From: Bacteroidota bacterium
Lineage (GTDB): Bacteria > Bacteroidota > Ignavibacteria > Ignavibacteriales > Ignavibacteriaceae
Assembly (NCBI GenBank): GCA_021793635.1
Contig: JAJYSI010000074.1
Location: forward strand, 1-10,171
DNA: 10,171 nucleotides
Reading direction: 5' to 3'
Shown: in pieces, positions 1 to 6,291 of the stretch
How positions within the stretch are numbered: the stretch's first letter is position 1
Layout: each line of letters starts with the position of its first letter
Made by a program: the position numbers and the translations under genes
The notes under the pieces: generated by a model
Databases searched by the model: none
What the model was told of the DNA's origin: nothing
The model's input: only the letters and a program-made list of their open reading frames with translations

Positions 1-41
1 ACGCAGACAATTTCAAATATAATGGAAGTGAATTGCAAAAC

Positions 42-67
42 CTCCGAGGTTTAGGAAAACCTCGGAG
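42..67 (+). terminator. Intrinsic terminator of an upstream gene
   Basis: An 11-bp perfect stem (CTCCGAGGTTT at 42-52 pairs with AAACCTCGGAG at 57-67) has a 4-nt AGGA loop and is followed by TTTCTCATT. On the minus strand the same hairpin is followed by GTTTTG, so it could act in both directions. It probably ends a plus-strand gene that enters from the left. Of the three plus frames, only the one ending in TAA at 20-22 (reading RRQFQI-stop) closes before the hairpin, so that is the likely end of the upstream gene; those few residues cannot be identified. Confidence 0.75.
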
Positions 68-91
68 TTTCTCATTATGCAATAATAACCT

Positions 92-123
92 TTTGCGTAA
101 GGTGACTTATTGACTAACTTTTG
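92..123 (+). promoter_or_regulatory. Bacteroidetes-type promoter for the PIG-L/ytxJ unit
   Basis: TTTG at 92-95 is followed by exactly 19 bases and then TAACTTTT(G) at 115-123. This matches the Bacteroidetes primary-sigma consensus TTTG-N19-TAnnTTTG at 7 of 8 positions of the -7 box. Transcription would start near 127-130, about 50 nt before the ATG at 178. The TTG codon at 121, the first possible start of the open frame, lies inside the -7 box and so cannot be the start if this promoter is right. Confidence 0.55.
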
Positions 124-177
124 CTACGTTGGAATGGACTTAATCAAATTCTTAGAAAATTAATTTTAGAAAGCTTT

Positions 178-2694
178 ATGAAAATACTTAGCGCTTCGGT
201 CAGCATTATATTTATTTTACTGATAAATTTTTCAGCATCCAATTTTGTTCAAGCTCAGCCAAAACCGGTGATGAATTCTGGCGAGTTACAGTTAGCACTT
301 AAAAAATTAAATGTGCTTGGCAGCGTATTGTATATTGCAGCTCACCCTGACGATGAAAATAATGCTTTACTGGCTTATTTTGCAAAAGGAAAACTTCTCC
401 GAACAGGTTACCTTTCTTTGACTCGCGGCGATGGGGGACAAAATCTAATAGGTACAGAACAAGGTGATTTGCTTGGGGTTCTTCGTACGCAGGAGCTTTT
501 ACAGGCACGTAAGATTGACGGCGCCAAACAATATTTTTCTCGCGCTGTTGATTTCGGATTCTCTAAATCAGCGCAAGAAACTTTAGACTTTTGGGGAAAG
601 GAAAAAATTCTATCAGATGTTGTCTGGGTTATTAGAAAATTCAAACCGGATATAATCATTACAAGATTTCAAGGAACTAAGGCTGATGGACACGGCAATC
701 ATACGGCATCCGAGATACTTGCAGCAGAGGCATTCAAATTATCAGGGGATTCTACAAAATTTCCTGAACAATTAAAATACGTAAAGCCCTGGCAGGCTAA
801 AAGAATTCTTTGGAATGCCTGGCTTCCGTTACTTGAAAAACGTAAAACCGATCTTTCAAAATTATTAAAGGTTGACGTAGGCGGTTATAATCCTTTGCTT
901 GGGAAATCTTATACTGAAATTGCGGCTGAAAGCAGAAGTATGCATAAAACGCAAGGTTTTGGCTCGAGCAGTAGTTTTGGAGAAGCAATAAATTATTTCG
1001 TTCCGATAGCCGGCTCCCCTGCTGTTAATAATATCTTTGAGGGAATTGATATGAGCTGGAACCGTATCAAAGGTGGTGAAAAAATAGGGAAATTGATTTC
1101 CAAGGCAAATGAAGAATTTAGCCCTGGAAATCCTTCCGCAATTATACCGGTTCTCCTAAAGGCTTTAACCGAAATGAAGAAGATTGATAATAATTATTGG
1201 GTAAAAGAAAAGGAAAAGGAATTAGTTGAAGTTATTCGTTCCTGCGCTGGAATTTTTGTAGAAGCAGATGCCTCAGATTATACTGTATCTCCCGGTGATA
1301 AAATTAATGTTGCTTCATCGATCATAAACCGTTCAAATTTCCCTTTTTTATTAGAGAAAGTGGAGGTAACTGATCAAGAAAAAAGTATGGATGAGAATTC
1401 CGAATTGAAAAATGAAAAATTAGTTCCGGTAGACTTAACGTGCAAACTTCCGGTGGATGCTGAATATTCACAACCATATTGGTTGAGAAAAGAACATACC
1501 ATTGGGGATTATGAAGTGGATGATCAGAGGTTAATCGGAAAAGCGGAGAATGATCCCCCTCTCTTAGCAAAATTTTTTGTAAAAGCCGGTAATGAAGAAT
1601 TAATTTTCAAAACTCCAGTTCAGTACAAATGGACTGACCCGGTTAAGGGAGAAGAGTTTAGGCCTCTTGTAATTGCTCCGAAAGTATTACTAAATTTAAA
1701 GGATAAAGTTTATCTTTTCCCAACTTCAAATGAAAGGAAGGTTTCATTTATACTTAAAAGCAGTGAAGATAATTTAACAGGTATATTCAAAATAAATGTA
1801 CCGAAGGGGTGGAATGTTGAACCAGATCAAAAATCTTTCACTTTTAAGAAAAAGTATGACGAGCAAATTTTTAACTTTCAAGTAACTCCACCAGATCACT
1901 TTTCAGAAGGCTATTTAACTGCCGAAGCAATTACCGGGAATAAATCATATTCATTGGGTGAATCGATAATAAATTATTCTCACATTCAGCGTCAGACTGT
2001 ATTCTATCCATCGAAAGCAAAGATTATACGGTTAGATTTGAAAAAGGTAATTAATAATATTGGTTACATCATGGGGCCTGGTGACGAAGTCCCACAAATA
2101 CTTAAGGAACTTGGTTATAACGTAACCATGCTAACCGAAAATGATTTAGAGACAAAAAATCTCAGCGGTTTTGATGCAATCGTAACAGGAATACGATTGT
2201 ATAATACCGATAAGCAAATATCCTTTGAACAACCTAAGCTTTTAATATATGTAGAGAACGGCGGAACTTTAGTGGTTCAATACAATAAATTTTTTGATTT
2301 AGTAACTGATAAAATCGGGCCTTATCCTTTTCACATTTCGAATGACAGGGTAACGGATGAAAATTCTAAAGTCACTTTTTTAGATAAGGGTAGTCCAATT
2401 CTTAATTTCCCTAATAAAATTAACGAAAATAATTTTAAGGGCTGGATTCAGGAACGCGGGTTATATTTTGCAGATAACTGGGATAAAAATTACACCGCAG
2501 TCATCAGTTGCCATGATCCTGAAGAGACACCTAAGGACGGCGGAATCCTATATACGCATTACGGCAAGGGGGTTTTTATCTATACAGGTTACGATTGGTT
2601 TAGAGAACTTCCAGGCGGTGTATCAGGTTCTTATCCTATTTTTGTTAATATGATTTCAGCCGGAAAATTTTATCAGGCACAGCAGCATAAATGA
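178..2694 (+). CDS. Secreted PIG-L (LmbE-like) family deacetylase with C-terminal ThuA-like domain
   Basis: An 838-residue protein, much larger than a simple PIG-L enzyme (about 230-300 aa). Residues 1-27 form a signal peptide (basic start MKI, hydrophobic core, FVQAQ before the mature part), so it should act outside the cytoplasm. The PIG-L domain covers about 48-290. It holds the metal-binding AHPDDE motif (residues 55-60) and the second zinc-ligand motif GHGNH (171-175). PIG-L enzymes remove N-acetyl groups from sugars or sugar conjugates; the substrate here is unknown. Residues about 365-600 are beta-rich. The segment around 515-585, with VPKGWNVEP, resembles NEW3/NPCBM-associated domains. 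Residues about 620-830 resemble a ThuA / class I glutamine amidotransferase-like fold (GPGDEVPQILKELGY, then FDAIVTGIR), with no clear catalytic Cys. I chose the ATG at 178 because the signal peptide begins there and the promoter overlaps the earlier TTG. The stop overlaps the next open frame by 4 nt. Size and signal peptide argue against BshB, the cytoplasmic bacillithiol deacetylase. Confidence 0.88.
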   Translation: MKILSASVSIIFILLINFSASNFVQAQPKPVMNSGELQLALKKLNVLGSVLYIAAHPDDENNALLAYFAKGKLLRTGYLSLTRGDGGQNLIGTEQGDLLGVLRTQELLQARKIDGAKQYFSRAVDFGFSKSAQETLDFWGKEKILSDVVWVIRKFKPDIIITRFQGTKADGHGNHTASEILAAEAFKLSGDSTKFPEQLKYVKPWQAKRILWNAWLPLLEKRKTDLSKLLKVDVGGYNPLLGKSYTEIAAESRSMHKTQGFGSSSSFGEAINYFVPIAGSPAVNNIFEGIDMSWNRIKGGEKIGKLISKANEEFSPGNPSAIIPVLLKALTEMKKIDNNYWVKEKEKELVEVIRSCAGIFVEADASDYTVSPGDKINVASSIINRSNFPFLLEKVEVTDQEKSMDENSELKNEKLVPVDLTCKLPVDAEYSQPYWLRKEHTIGDYEVDDQRLIGKAENDPPLLAKFFVKAGNEELIFKTPVQYKWTDPVKGEEFRPLVIAPKVLLNLKDKVYLFPTSNERKVSFILKSSEDNLTGIFKINVPKGWNVEPDQKSFTFKKKYDEQIFNFQVTPPDHFSEGYLTAEAITGNKSYSLGESIINYSHIQRQTVFYPSKAKIIRLDLKKVINNIGYIMGPGDEVPQILKELGYNVTMLTENDLETKNLSGFDAIVTGIRLYNTDKQISFEQPKLLIYVENGGTLVVQYNKFFDLVTDKIGPYPFHISNDRVTDENSKVTFLDKGSPILNFPNKINENNFKGWIQERGLYFADNWDKNYTAVISCHDPEETPKDGGILYTHYGKGVFIYTGYDWFRELPGGVSGSYPIFVNMISAGKFYQAQQHK

Positions 2695-2756
2695 GAACCA
2701 TTAAGTTTTTAAGAGGACTTTACCTATTTTTCATTAATAGAAAAGAAAGTTTTACA

Positions 2757-3113
2757 ATGACTGATATTAAAGAATTGAAATCAATTGAAGAATGGGAGCA
2801 ACTTAAGAAAGAATCTTTGTCAAAAAGCGAATTGGTAATTCTTAAGTATAGTCCATACTGTTCGATTAGTGTATTTGCAGAAGATAATTTTGATCGTTGG
2901 GTTTCATCATTGGATGGTAGTGCTGAATTAAAAATTAGGAAAGTGAATGTTGTTTCGGAGCGGCCGGTTAGCCAGCAAATTGCAAAAGATTTAAAAATAG
3001 TCCATGAATCACCTCAACTAATATGGTTAGACCGGGAAATGAGTGTAAAGTGGAATGCTACCCATTATGAAATAACAAAGCCCGCTATAGAAGGCAAGAT
3101 TAAAACAAAATAA
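2757..3113 (+). CDS. ytxJ: Monothiol bacilliredoxin YtxJ (BrxC-like)
   Basis: A 118-residue, cytoplasmic, thioredoxin-fold protein of the YtxJ/BrxC family, which handles bacillithiol-mixed disulfides on proteins. The single cysteine, C35, lies in KYSPYCSIS, matching the family's monothiol motif (TCPIS in Staphylococcus BrxC). The expected cis-proline is in HESPQLIW (S85-P86). An in-frame ATG at 2691 overlaps the deacetylase stop as ATGA and would add 22 residues (MRTIKFLRGLYLFF and so on) not typical of the family. I prefer the ATG at 2757: MTDIKELKSIEEW is a normal YtxJ start and AAAAGAAAG lies 8-16 nt upstream of it. It is probably cotranscribed with the deacetylase. Its presence predicts bshA, bshB and bshC elsewhere in the genome. 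No second cysteine is present. Confidence 0.85.
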   Translation: MTDIKELKSIEEWEQLKKESLSKSELVILKYSPYCSISVFAEDNFDRWVSSLDGSAELKIRKVNVVSERPVSQQIAKDLKIVHESPQLIWLDREMSVKWNATHYEITKPAIEGKIKTK

Positions 3114-3132
3114 ATTATTCTATTCAAGATAT

Positions 3133-3194
3133 TTTACCGGGGAAATATTACTTGTTATGAAATTAATTTTGCACAAGTATATTTTCCCGGTAAA
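3133..3194. terminator. Long hairpin at a convergent gene junction
   Basis: Arms at 3133-3155 and 3173-3194 pair almost completely: 9 bp starting TTTACCGGG, one G-U pair, 6 bp (AAATAT), a single bulged T, then 6 bp (ACTTGT). The 17-nt AT-rich loop is TATGAAATTAATTTTGC. It sits between the end of ytxJ and the end of the convergent OB-fold-like gene, where a shared bidirectional terminator is expected. Neither strand has a real T-run after the stem, so termination may depend on other factors, or the element may mainly stabilise 3' ends. Confidence 0.55.
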
Positions 3195-3207
3195 GCAGAA
3201 GCACATA

Positions 3208-3651
3208 TTATCCGGGGCGCAAATAATCCCAAATAGGATGCCCCTTGTCATTTCTCATTTTTAGAATAATTCCATTACAAATAATTCTTGCAGCTATCAT
3301 AATAGGTTTATTATTAAAGGTTACACGCGAACCTTCTATTTCAATCTTGTCATTAGCTTTAAGACAAATATTCAGACACTTGGTAAACCAGGTTGGGCAT
3401 AAAATAGCAATGACGGTATCCTTTTTTGTTTTAACAATAAGTTGAATACCATAAGACATTCCGTTAGTTGGTTTAACACTATCTAAACTTACAATTTCAC
3501 CAAAGACAGTATCTATTGTTTTAGTATTAAACAGGCTGTTAAATTTACTACCGTCTTCCCAGCCGTCATTTTCTTTTTGAGCAAAACCAGTCGTTGAACA
3601 AATTATCACTAACAGACATACCACTACGGATGAAGAATAATTTACCTTCAT
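3208..3651 (-). CDS. Small secreted OB-fold-like protein, function unknown
   Basis: A 147-residue protein with a signal peptide (residues 1-25, hydrophobic core VVVCLLVII, ending GFAQ). The mature part reads as one small beta-barrel. It has GEIVSLDSV (51-59), SYGIQLIVKTKKDTV (66-80), LKANDKIEIEGSRV (97-110), NKPIMIAARI (114-123) and a closing KMRNDKGHPIW (131-141). From memory this matches a widespread uncharacterised periplasmic family with the layout VxGxVxxVE, HLxLKT, LGPxWYL, LxPGDxVEVTGSRV, KPALIAxEV, LRDxxGxPxW. No enzymatic role can be assigned. Four cysteines follow the signal peptide (C85, C92, C96, C125); C85 replaces the usual Gly of the LGPxW motif. The start is well supported: GAGGAAGGGG lies 6 nt before the ATG. 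It lies 44 nt downstream of the universal stress protein gene on the same strand and is probably in that operon. Confidence 0.7.
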   Translation of the reverse strand: MKVNYSSSVVVCLLVIICSTTGFAQKENDGWEDGSKFNSLFNTKTIDTVFGEIVSLDSVKPTNGMSYGIQLIVKTKKDTVIAILCPTWFTKCLNICLKANDKIEIEGSRVTFNNKPIMIAARIICNGIILKMRNDKGHPIWDYLRPG

Positions 3652-3665
3652 AAATAACCCCTTCC

Positions 3666-3690
3666 TCAGGCTATTTATTACTCAGCCTGA
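3666..3690 (-). other. Intercistronic hairpin abutting a strong ribosome-binding site
   Basis: TCAGGCT and AGCCTGA form a perfect 7-bp stem with an 11-nt loop in the 44-nt gap between the universal stress protein gene and the OB-fold-like gene. In the minus-strand transcript the 3' arm runs directly into the Shine-Dalgarno (AGCCTGAGGAAGGGG). No T-run follows, so it is not an intrinsic terminator. It may influence ribosome access or mRNA processing between the two genes. Confidence 0.4.
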
Positions 3691-3695
3691 TTTAA

Positions 3696-4196
3696 TTATC
3701 CAACCCAATTTTCCGCGAAAGTATTTCGATTAGCTCTTACATCTTGAAGTAGAGATGCATTTGCCTTTACGCAAATCGTAGGTATTTCGGAAAACCTAAG
3801 AACTTTATTACAAACATTTCCTGTAACAAGATTAGAAAGTCCTGTCCAGCCGTGAGAAGCAATTACGATAAGGTCGACATGATTTTTACGGGAATAGTTT
3901 AGAATCTGTTCGTATGGTTTACCTGGAGCTAAAATTTCGATGATATCAACACCCTTAGAGGAAACTTTATTAATAAAACGTCTTAATTCCTCTTCCGCAT
4001 CAAGGTAGCGTGCTTCCTCAAAGCGTTTCTTGTTGAAATCATCCAAACTTTGGTCTTGATTGTAAACTGACTCGATAATGTGCAGTACATGAAGAACGGA
4101 ATGATTCTGTTTCGCAAGCATATGACCGAATTCAAGAGCTTGCACAGAATTCACAGAGAAGTCCGTAGGCACCAGAATATTTTTATATTCAACCAT
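3696..4196 (-). CDS. Universal stress protein (UspA family)
   Basis: A 166-residue, single-domain Usp fold, slightly longer than the usual 140-150 aa. The N-terminus YKNILVPTDFS carries the nucleotide-contacting D12. The C-terminal half has DLIVIASHGWTGL and GNVCNKVLRFSEIPTICVK. In the ATP-binding pattern G-x2-G-x9-G-(S/T), the first Gly is Ala113, G116 and G126 are kept, and the last position is Asn127 instead of Ser/Thr. ATP binding is therefore plausible but not certain. Usp proteins generally support survival under energy or oxidative stress; no specific partner is visible. A tail of about 20 residues follows the fold (after ICVK). The start is firm, with TAAGGAGG and a 5-nt spacer before the ATG. 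It is the first gene of a probable two-gene unit with the OB-fold-like gene. Confidence 0.9.
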   Translation of the reverse strand: MVEYKNILVPTDFSVNSVQALEFGHMLAKQNHSVLHVLHIIESVYNQDQSLDDFNKKRFEEARYLDAEEELRRFINKVSSKGVDIIEILAPGKPYEQILNYSRKNHVDLIVIASHGWTGLSNLVTGNVCNKVLRFSEIPTICVKANASLLQDVRANRNTFAENWVG

Positions 4197-4224
4197 CGAA
4201 ACCTCCTTATTTGATTATTAAAAT

Positions 4225-4279
4225 ATCTAAATCACAAATTTAGATGTGCAATGTTGGAATAATTGACACATAATGTCAA
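4225..4279 (-). promoter_or_regulatory. Candidate regulated promoter of the universal stress protein gene
   Basis: Read on the minus strand, TAAATTTG (complement of 4235-4242) exactly matches the Bacteroidetes -7 box TAnnTTTG, but no TTTG lies at the expected -33 position, as in activator-dependent promoters. The palindrome TTGACA-N5-TGTCAA (4263-4279) is centred about 41 bases upstream of the predicted start. A second palindrome, ATCTAAAT-N5-ATTTAGAT (4225-4245), covers the -7 box itself. The first looks like an activator site and the second like a possible repressor site. The 17-bp spacing does not match the 14-bp FNR or 16-bp CRP consensus, so no regulator is named. Confidence 0.35.
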
Positions 4280-4305
4280 ATATTTGTACATATATTGCTA
4301 TTATT

Positions 4306-4659
4306 TTAGACGAACAATGTCGATAATTGTTTCGTTACTTCATTTAAATCAAAAGGTTTATAAATAATTGAATTTGTATATTTTCTTATTGTCTTATCAA
4401 AATCTTTAACTTGATTTTCATAAACATAAGTCAGAACAATCGGGACATTAGTTTTAGCTTTACGAAGTTCATAACATAAAGCTTCTATTTTTTTTGATGG
4501 TTGTGTATCAATGATAATCATATCAAAATCCAAATAGGAGGATACCTCTTGCAGAACATGAAGATCTGTAGTAGTAGTTACATTGTAGCTATTCTGCAAA
4601 TACATCAAGAAACTTAAACACATACTTGCATCTGAACTATAGATAATGATATTTTTCAT
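4306..4659 (-). CDS. Stand-alone receiver-domain response regulator
   Basis: A 117-residue protein consisting of one CheY-like receiver domain with no output domain. Expected landmarks are D51 at the end of beta-3 (DMIIIDTQPS), T77 after beta-4 (VPIVLTYV) and K101-P102 after beta-5 (IIYKPFDLNE). The acidic pair normally after beta-1 is reduced to S9-D10 (YSSDAS), so Mg2+ binding may be weaker, but phosphorylation at D51 still looks possible. Such proteins act as phosphate sinks, relays or protein-interaction switches. It lies downstream of the NtrC-type regulator gene after a 265-nt gap, so it may have its own promoter yet serve the same kinase. There is no recognisable Shine-Dalgarno. It is a divergent family member, so the specific partner is unknown. 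Confidence 0.75.
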   Translation of the reverse strand: MKNIIIYSSDASMCLSFLMYLQNSYNVTTTTDLHVLQEVSSYLDFDMIIIDTQPSKKIEALCYELRKAKTNVPIVLTYVYENQVKDFDKTIRKYTNSIIYKPFDLNEVTKQLSTLFV

Positions 4660-4679
4660 ATTAGATGATTTTCCGGCAA

Positions 4680-4708
4680 ATTATAAGGGTGCAAAAATAG
4701 CATGTCGA
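4680..4708 (-). promoter_or_regulatory. Sigma-70-like promoter for the receiver gene
   Basis: On the minus strand TCGACA (complement of 4703-4708), a 17-nt spacer and TATAAT (complement of 4680-4685) match the classical -35/-10 consensus at 11 of 12 positions with ideal spacing. The predicted start is near 4673, leaving a leader of about 13 nt with no Shine-Dalgarno. The rest of the gap back to the regulator gene (4709-4924) shows one weak stem, 4774-4782 with 4792-4800, and no credible gene. Confidence 0.4.
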
Positions 4709-4924
4709 TTTGTGTGCCAGAATTGAATGGGTTAATTGTGGAAGAGCATGCCCAAAATATATCGAAATTAGATATTTTGTAGCAATTATGACTACAGAAT
4801 AGGAATTATTCTTAAAATTACTTCTCGTTATTGAAAAATAATAATCAAATATTTCATGGAATGAGAACCCTGGCAATAAGGATACAGACAAAATATTGCA
4901 TATTCGAGTAAATAGACTAAATCA

Positions 4925-6280
4925 TTAAGCTTTAATATCGAGTTCTTTCAGTTTTCTATAAAGTGTAGAAAGTCCGACTTGAAGGACTTCGGCAGTTTTT
5001 TCTTTATCAAAGTGATTATTTTCCAAAGCTTTGAATATATAATCTTTCTCAATTTTCTTGACATATTCTTCAAGCGAGCCAACTTTAGAAAAATCGATTA
5101 TAGGCCCCTTAGAATTAAAATTTTGAGGTAGATCGTTGAGAAGTATAAATTCAGTCTTGCAAAAAATAGCTGCTCTTTCCAGGGTATTTTCAAGTTCACG
5201 AATTTCCCCTTTCCATTCATAATTCATTAAAGAGCGCATAGCATCGCTGTCTATTCCTTTAATATTCTTATTTAGCTCTTTCCTATATTTATTTAAGAAA
5301 TGATCCGCAAGCAACGGGATGTCTTCTTCCCTTTCTTTTAATGAAGGGAGTCTAATTTCAACAATATTTAGTCGGTAATAAAGGTCTTCTCTGAAACGGC
5401 CATTGGCAACATCTTCTTTAAGATCGCGATTTGTGGAAGCAATGAACCTAACATTGACATTAATCGACGCCGTAGATCCGACGGGCGTATATTCTTTTTC
5501 TTGCAGCACACGAAGCAATTTTACTTGAAGCTGTAGAGGTAATTCGCTTATTTCATCTAAAAACAAAGTGCCACCGTCAGCAGCTTTAATTAAGCCTTCT
5601 TTATCAGAGATAGCCCCAGTAAAAGCACCACGTTTATGTCCGAACAATTCGCTTTCAATTAGATTTTCTGTAATAGTTCCGCAATTAACAGAAATTAGAG
5701 GTTTATTTTTCCGTTTACTGTTATAATGCAAAGCACGGGCGACTAACTCCTTACCAGTGCCGCTTTTACCCGTAATTAAAACAGTCGTATCGGTATCAGC
5801 AACAGTTTGAATCATATCAAAAATTTTTCTAATTGCCGGGCTTTTACCAACGATATTTTCGAAATCAAAATTTCTCTGAATTTCTTTCCTTAAGAGTCGA
5901 TTTTCAAGGATAAGATTTCTAACCTCAAATAATTTTCTAATTTTAATTAAAAGTTCATCAAATTCAACCGGTTTAAGTAAGTAATCACTTGCGCCGTTTC
6001 TAAGGGCTGAAATTGCCGTATCCAAAGAGCCAAAAGCCGTTATAATGATAACAGAAGTTTGTATGTTTAACTTTTTAATTTCTTCAAGAAGCTGAATCCC
6101 TTTCATTTCAGGCATTTCAAGGTCAGTCAACACCAGATCGAAAGACTCTTCAAGAAGCCAATTATAGGCAGCACGTCCATTTTCCGCTTCTTGGACATAG
6201 AACCCTTCTTTTTTCAATACAAAAGAAAGAGATTCTCTAATAATATCTTCATCATCTACAACTAAAATTCTCTCAGCCAT
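4925..6280 (-). CDS. NtrC-family sigma-54-dependent response regulator
   Basis: A 451-residue activator with the full three-domain layout. The receiver (about 1-120) has D9/D10, phospho-acceptor D53 (LTDLEMP), T81 and K103. The AAA+ domain (about 141-375) has Walker A GKSGTGKE (171-178), the sigma-54-contacting loop GAFTGA (218-223), Walker B GGTLFLDE (236-243) and candidate arginine fingers R297 and R303 in GRFREDLYYRLN. The C-terminal Fis-type helix-turn-helix (about 405-449) is NHFDKEKTAEVLQVGLSTLY. All residues needed for ATP-driven opening of sigma-54 promoters are present. It starts 11 nt after the kinase stop, and its Shine-Dalgarno (AAAAGGA) overlaps that stop, so the two are translationally linked. 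The linker before the HTH and the WKGEIREL variant of the usual WPGNVREL are minor differences. The target genes are not shown by the protein itself. Confidence 0.95.
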   Translation of the reverse strand: MAERILVVDDEDIIRESLSFVLKKEGFYVQEAENGRAAYNWLLEESFDLVLTDLEMPEMKGIQLLEEIKKLNIQTSVIIITAFGSLDTAISALRNGASDYLLKPVEFDELLIKIRKLFEVRNLILENRLLRKEIQRNFDFENIVGKSPAIRKIFDMIQTVADTDTTVLITGKSGTGKELVARALHYNSKRKNKPLISVNCGTITENLIESELFGHKRGAFTGAISDKEGLIKAADGGTLFLDEISELPLQLQVKLLRVLQEKEYTPVGSTASINVNVRFIASTNRDLKEDVANGRFREDLYYRLNIVEIRLPSLKEREEDIPLLADHFLNKYRKELNKNIKGIDSDAMRSLMNYEWKGEIRELENTLERAAIFCKTEFILLNDLPQNFNSKGPIIDFSKVGSLEEYVKKIEKDYIFKALENNHFDKEKTAEVLQVGLSTLYRKLKELDIKA

Positions 6281-6291
6281 ATATTTTCCTT

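Noticed and set aside
121..177. N-terminal extension of the PIG-L gene from a TTG at 121
   Set aside because: The TTG lies inside the predicted -7 box, and the extension would put 19 unrelated residues before an obvious signal peptide beginning at the ATG at 178.
178..2694. Calling the PIG-L gene bshB (bacillithiol biosynthesis deacetylase)
   Set aside because: BshB proteins are about 230-240 aa and cytoplasmic. This one is 838 aa with a signal peptide and extra domains.
4704..4719. Sigma-54-like TGGCAC on the minus strand upstream of the receiver gene
   Set aside because: At the required spacing the -12 element reads TCGA, without the essential GC; a sigma-70-like promoter overlaps it.
4661..4891. 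76-codon minus-strand open frame between the receiver and regulator genes
   Set aside because: Composition is unlike a protein, there is no ribosome-binding site, and it overlaps the predicted promoter of the receiver gene.
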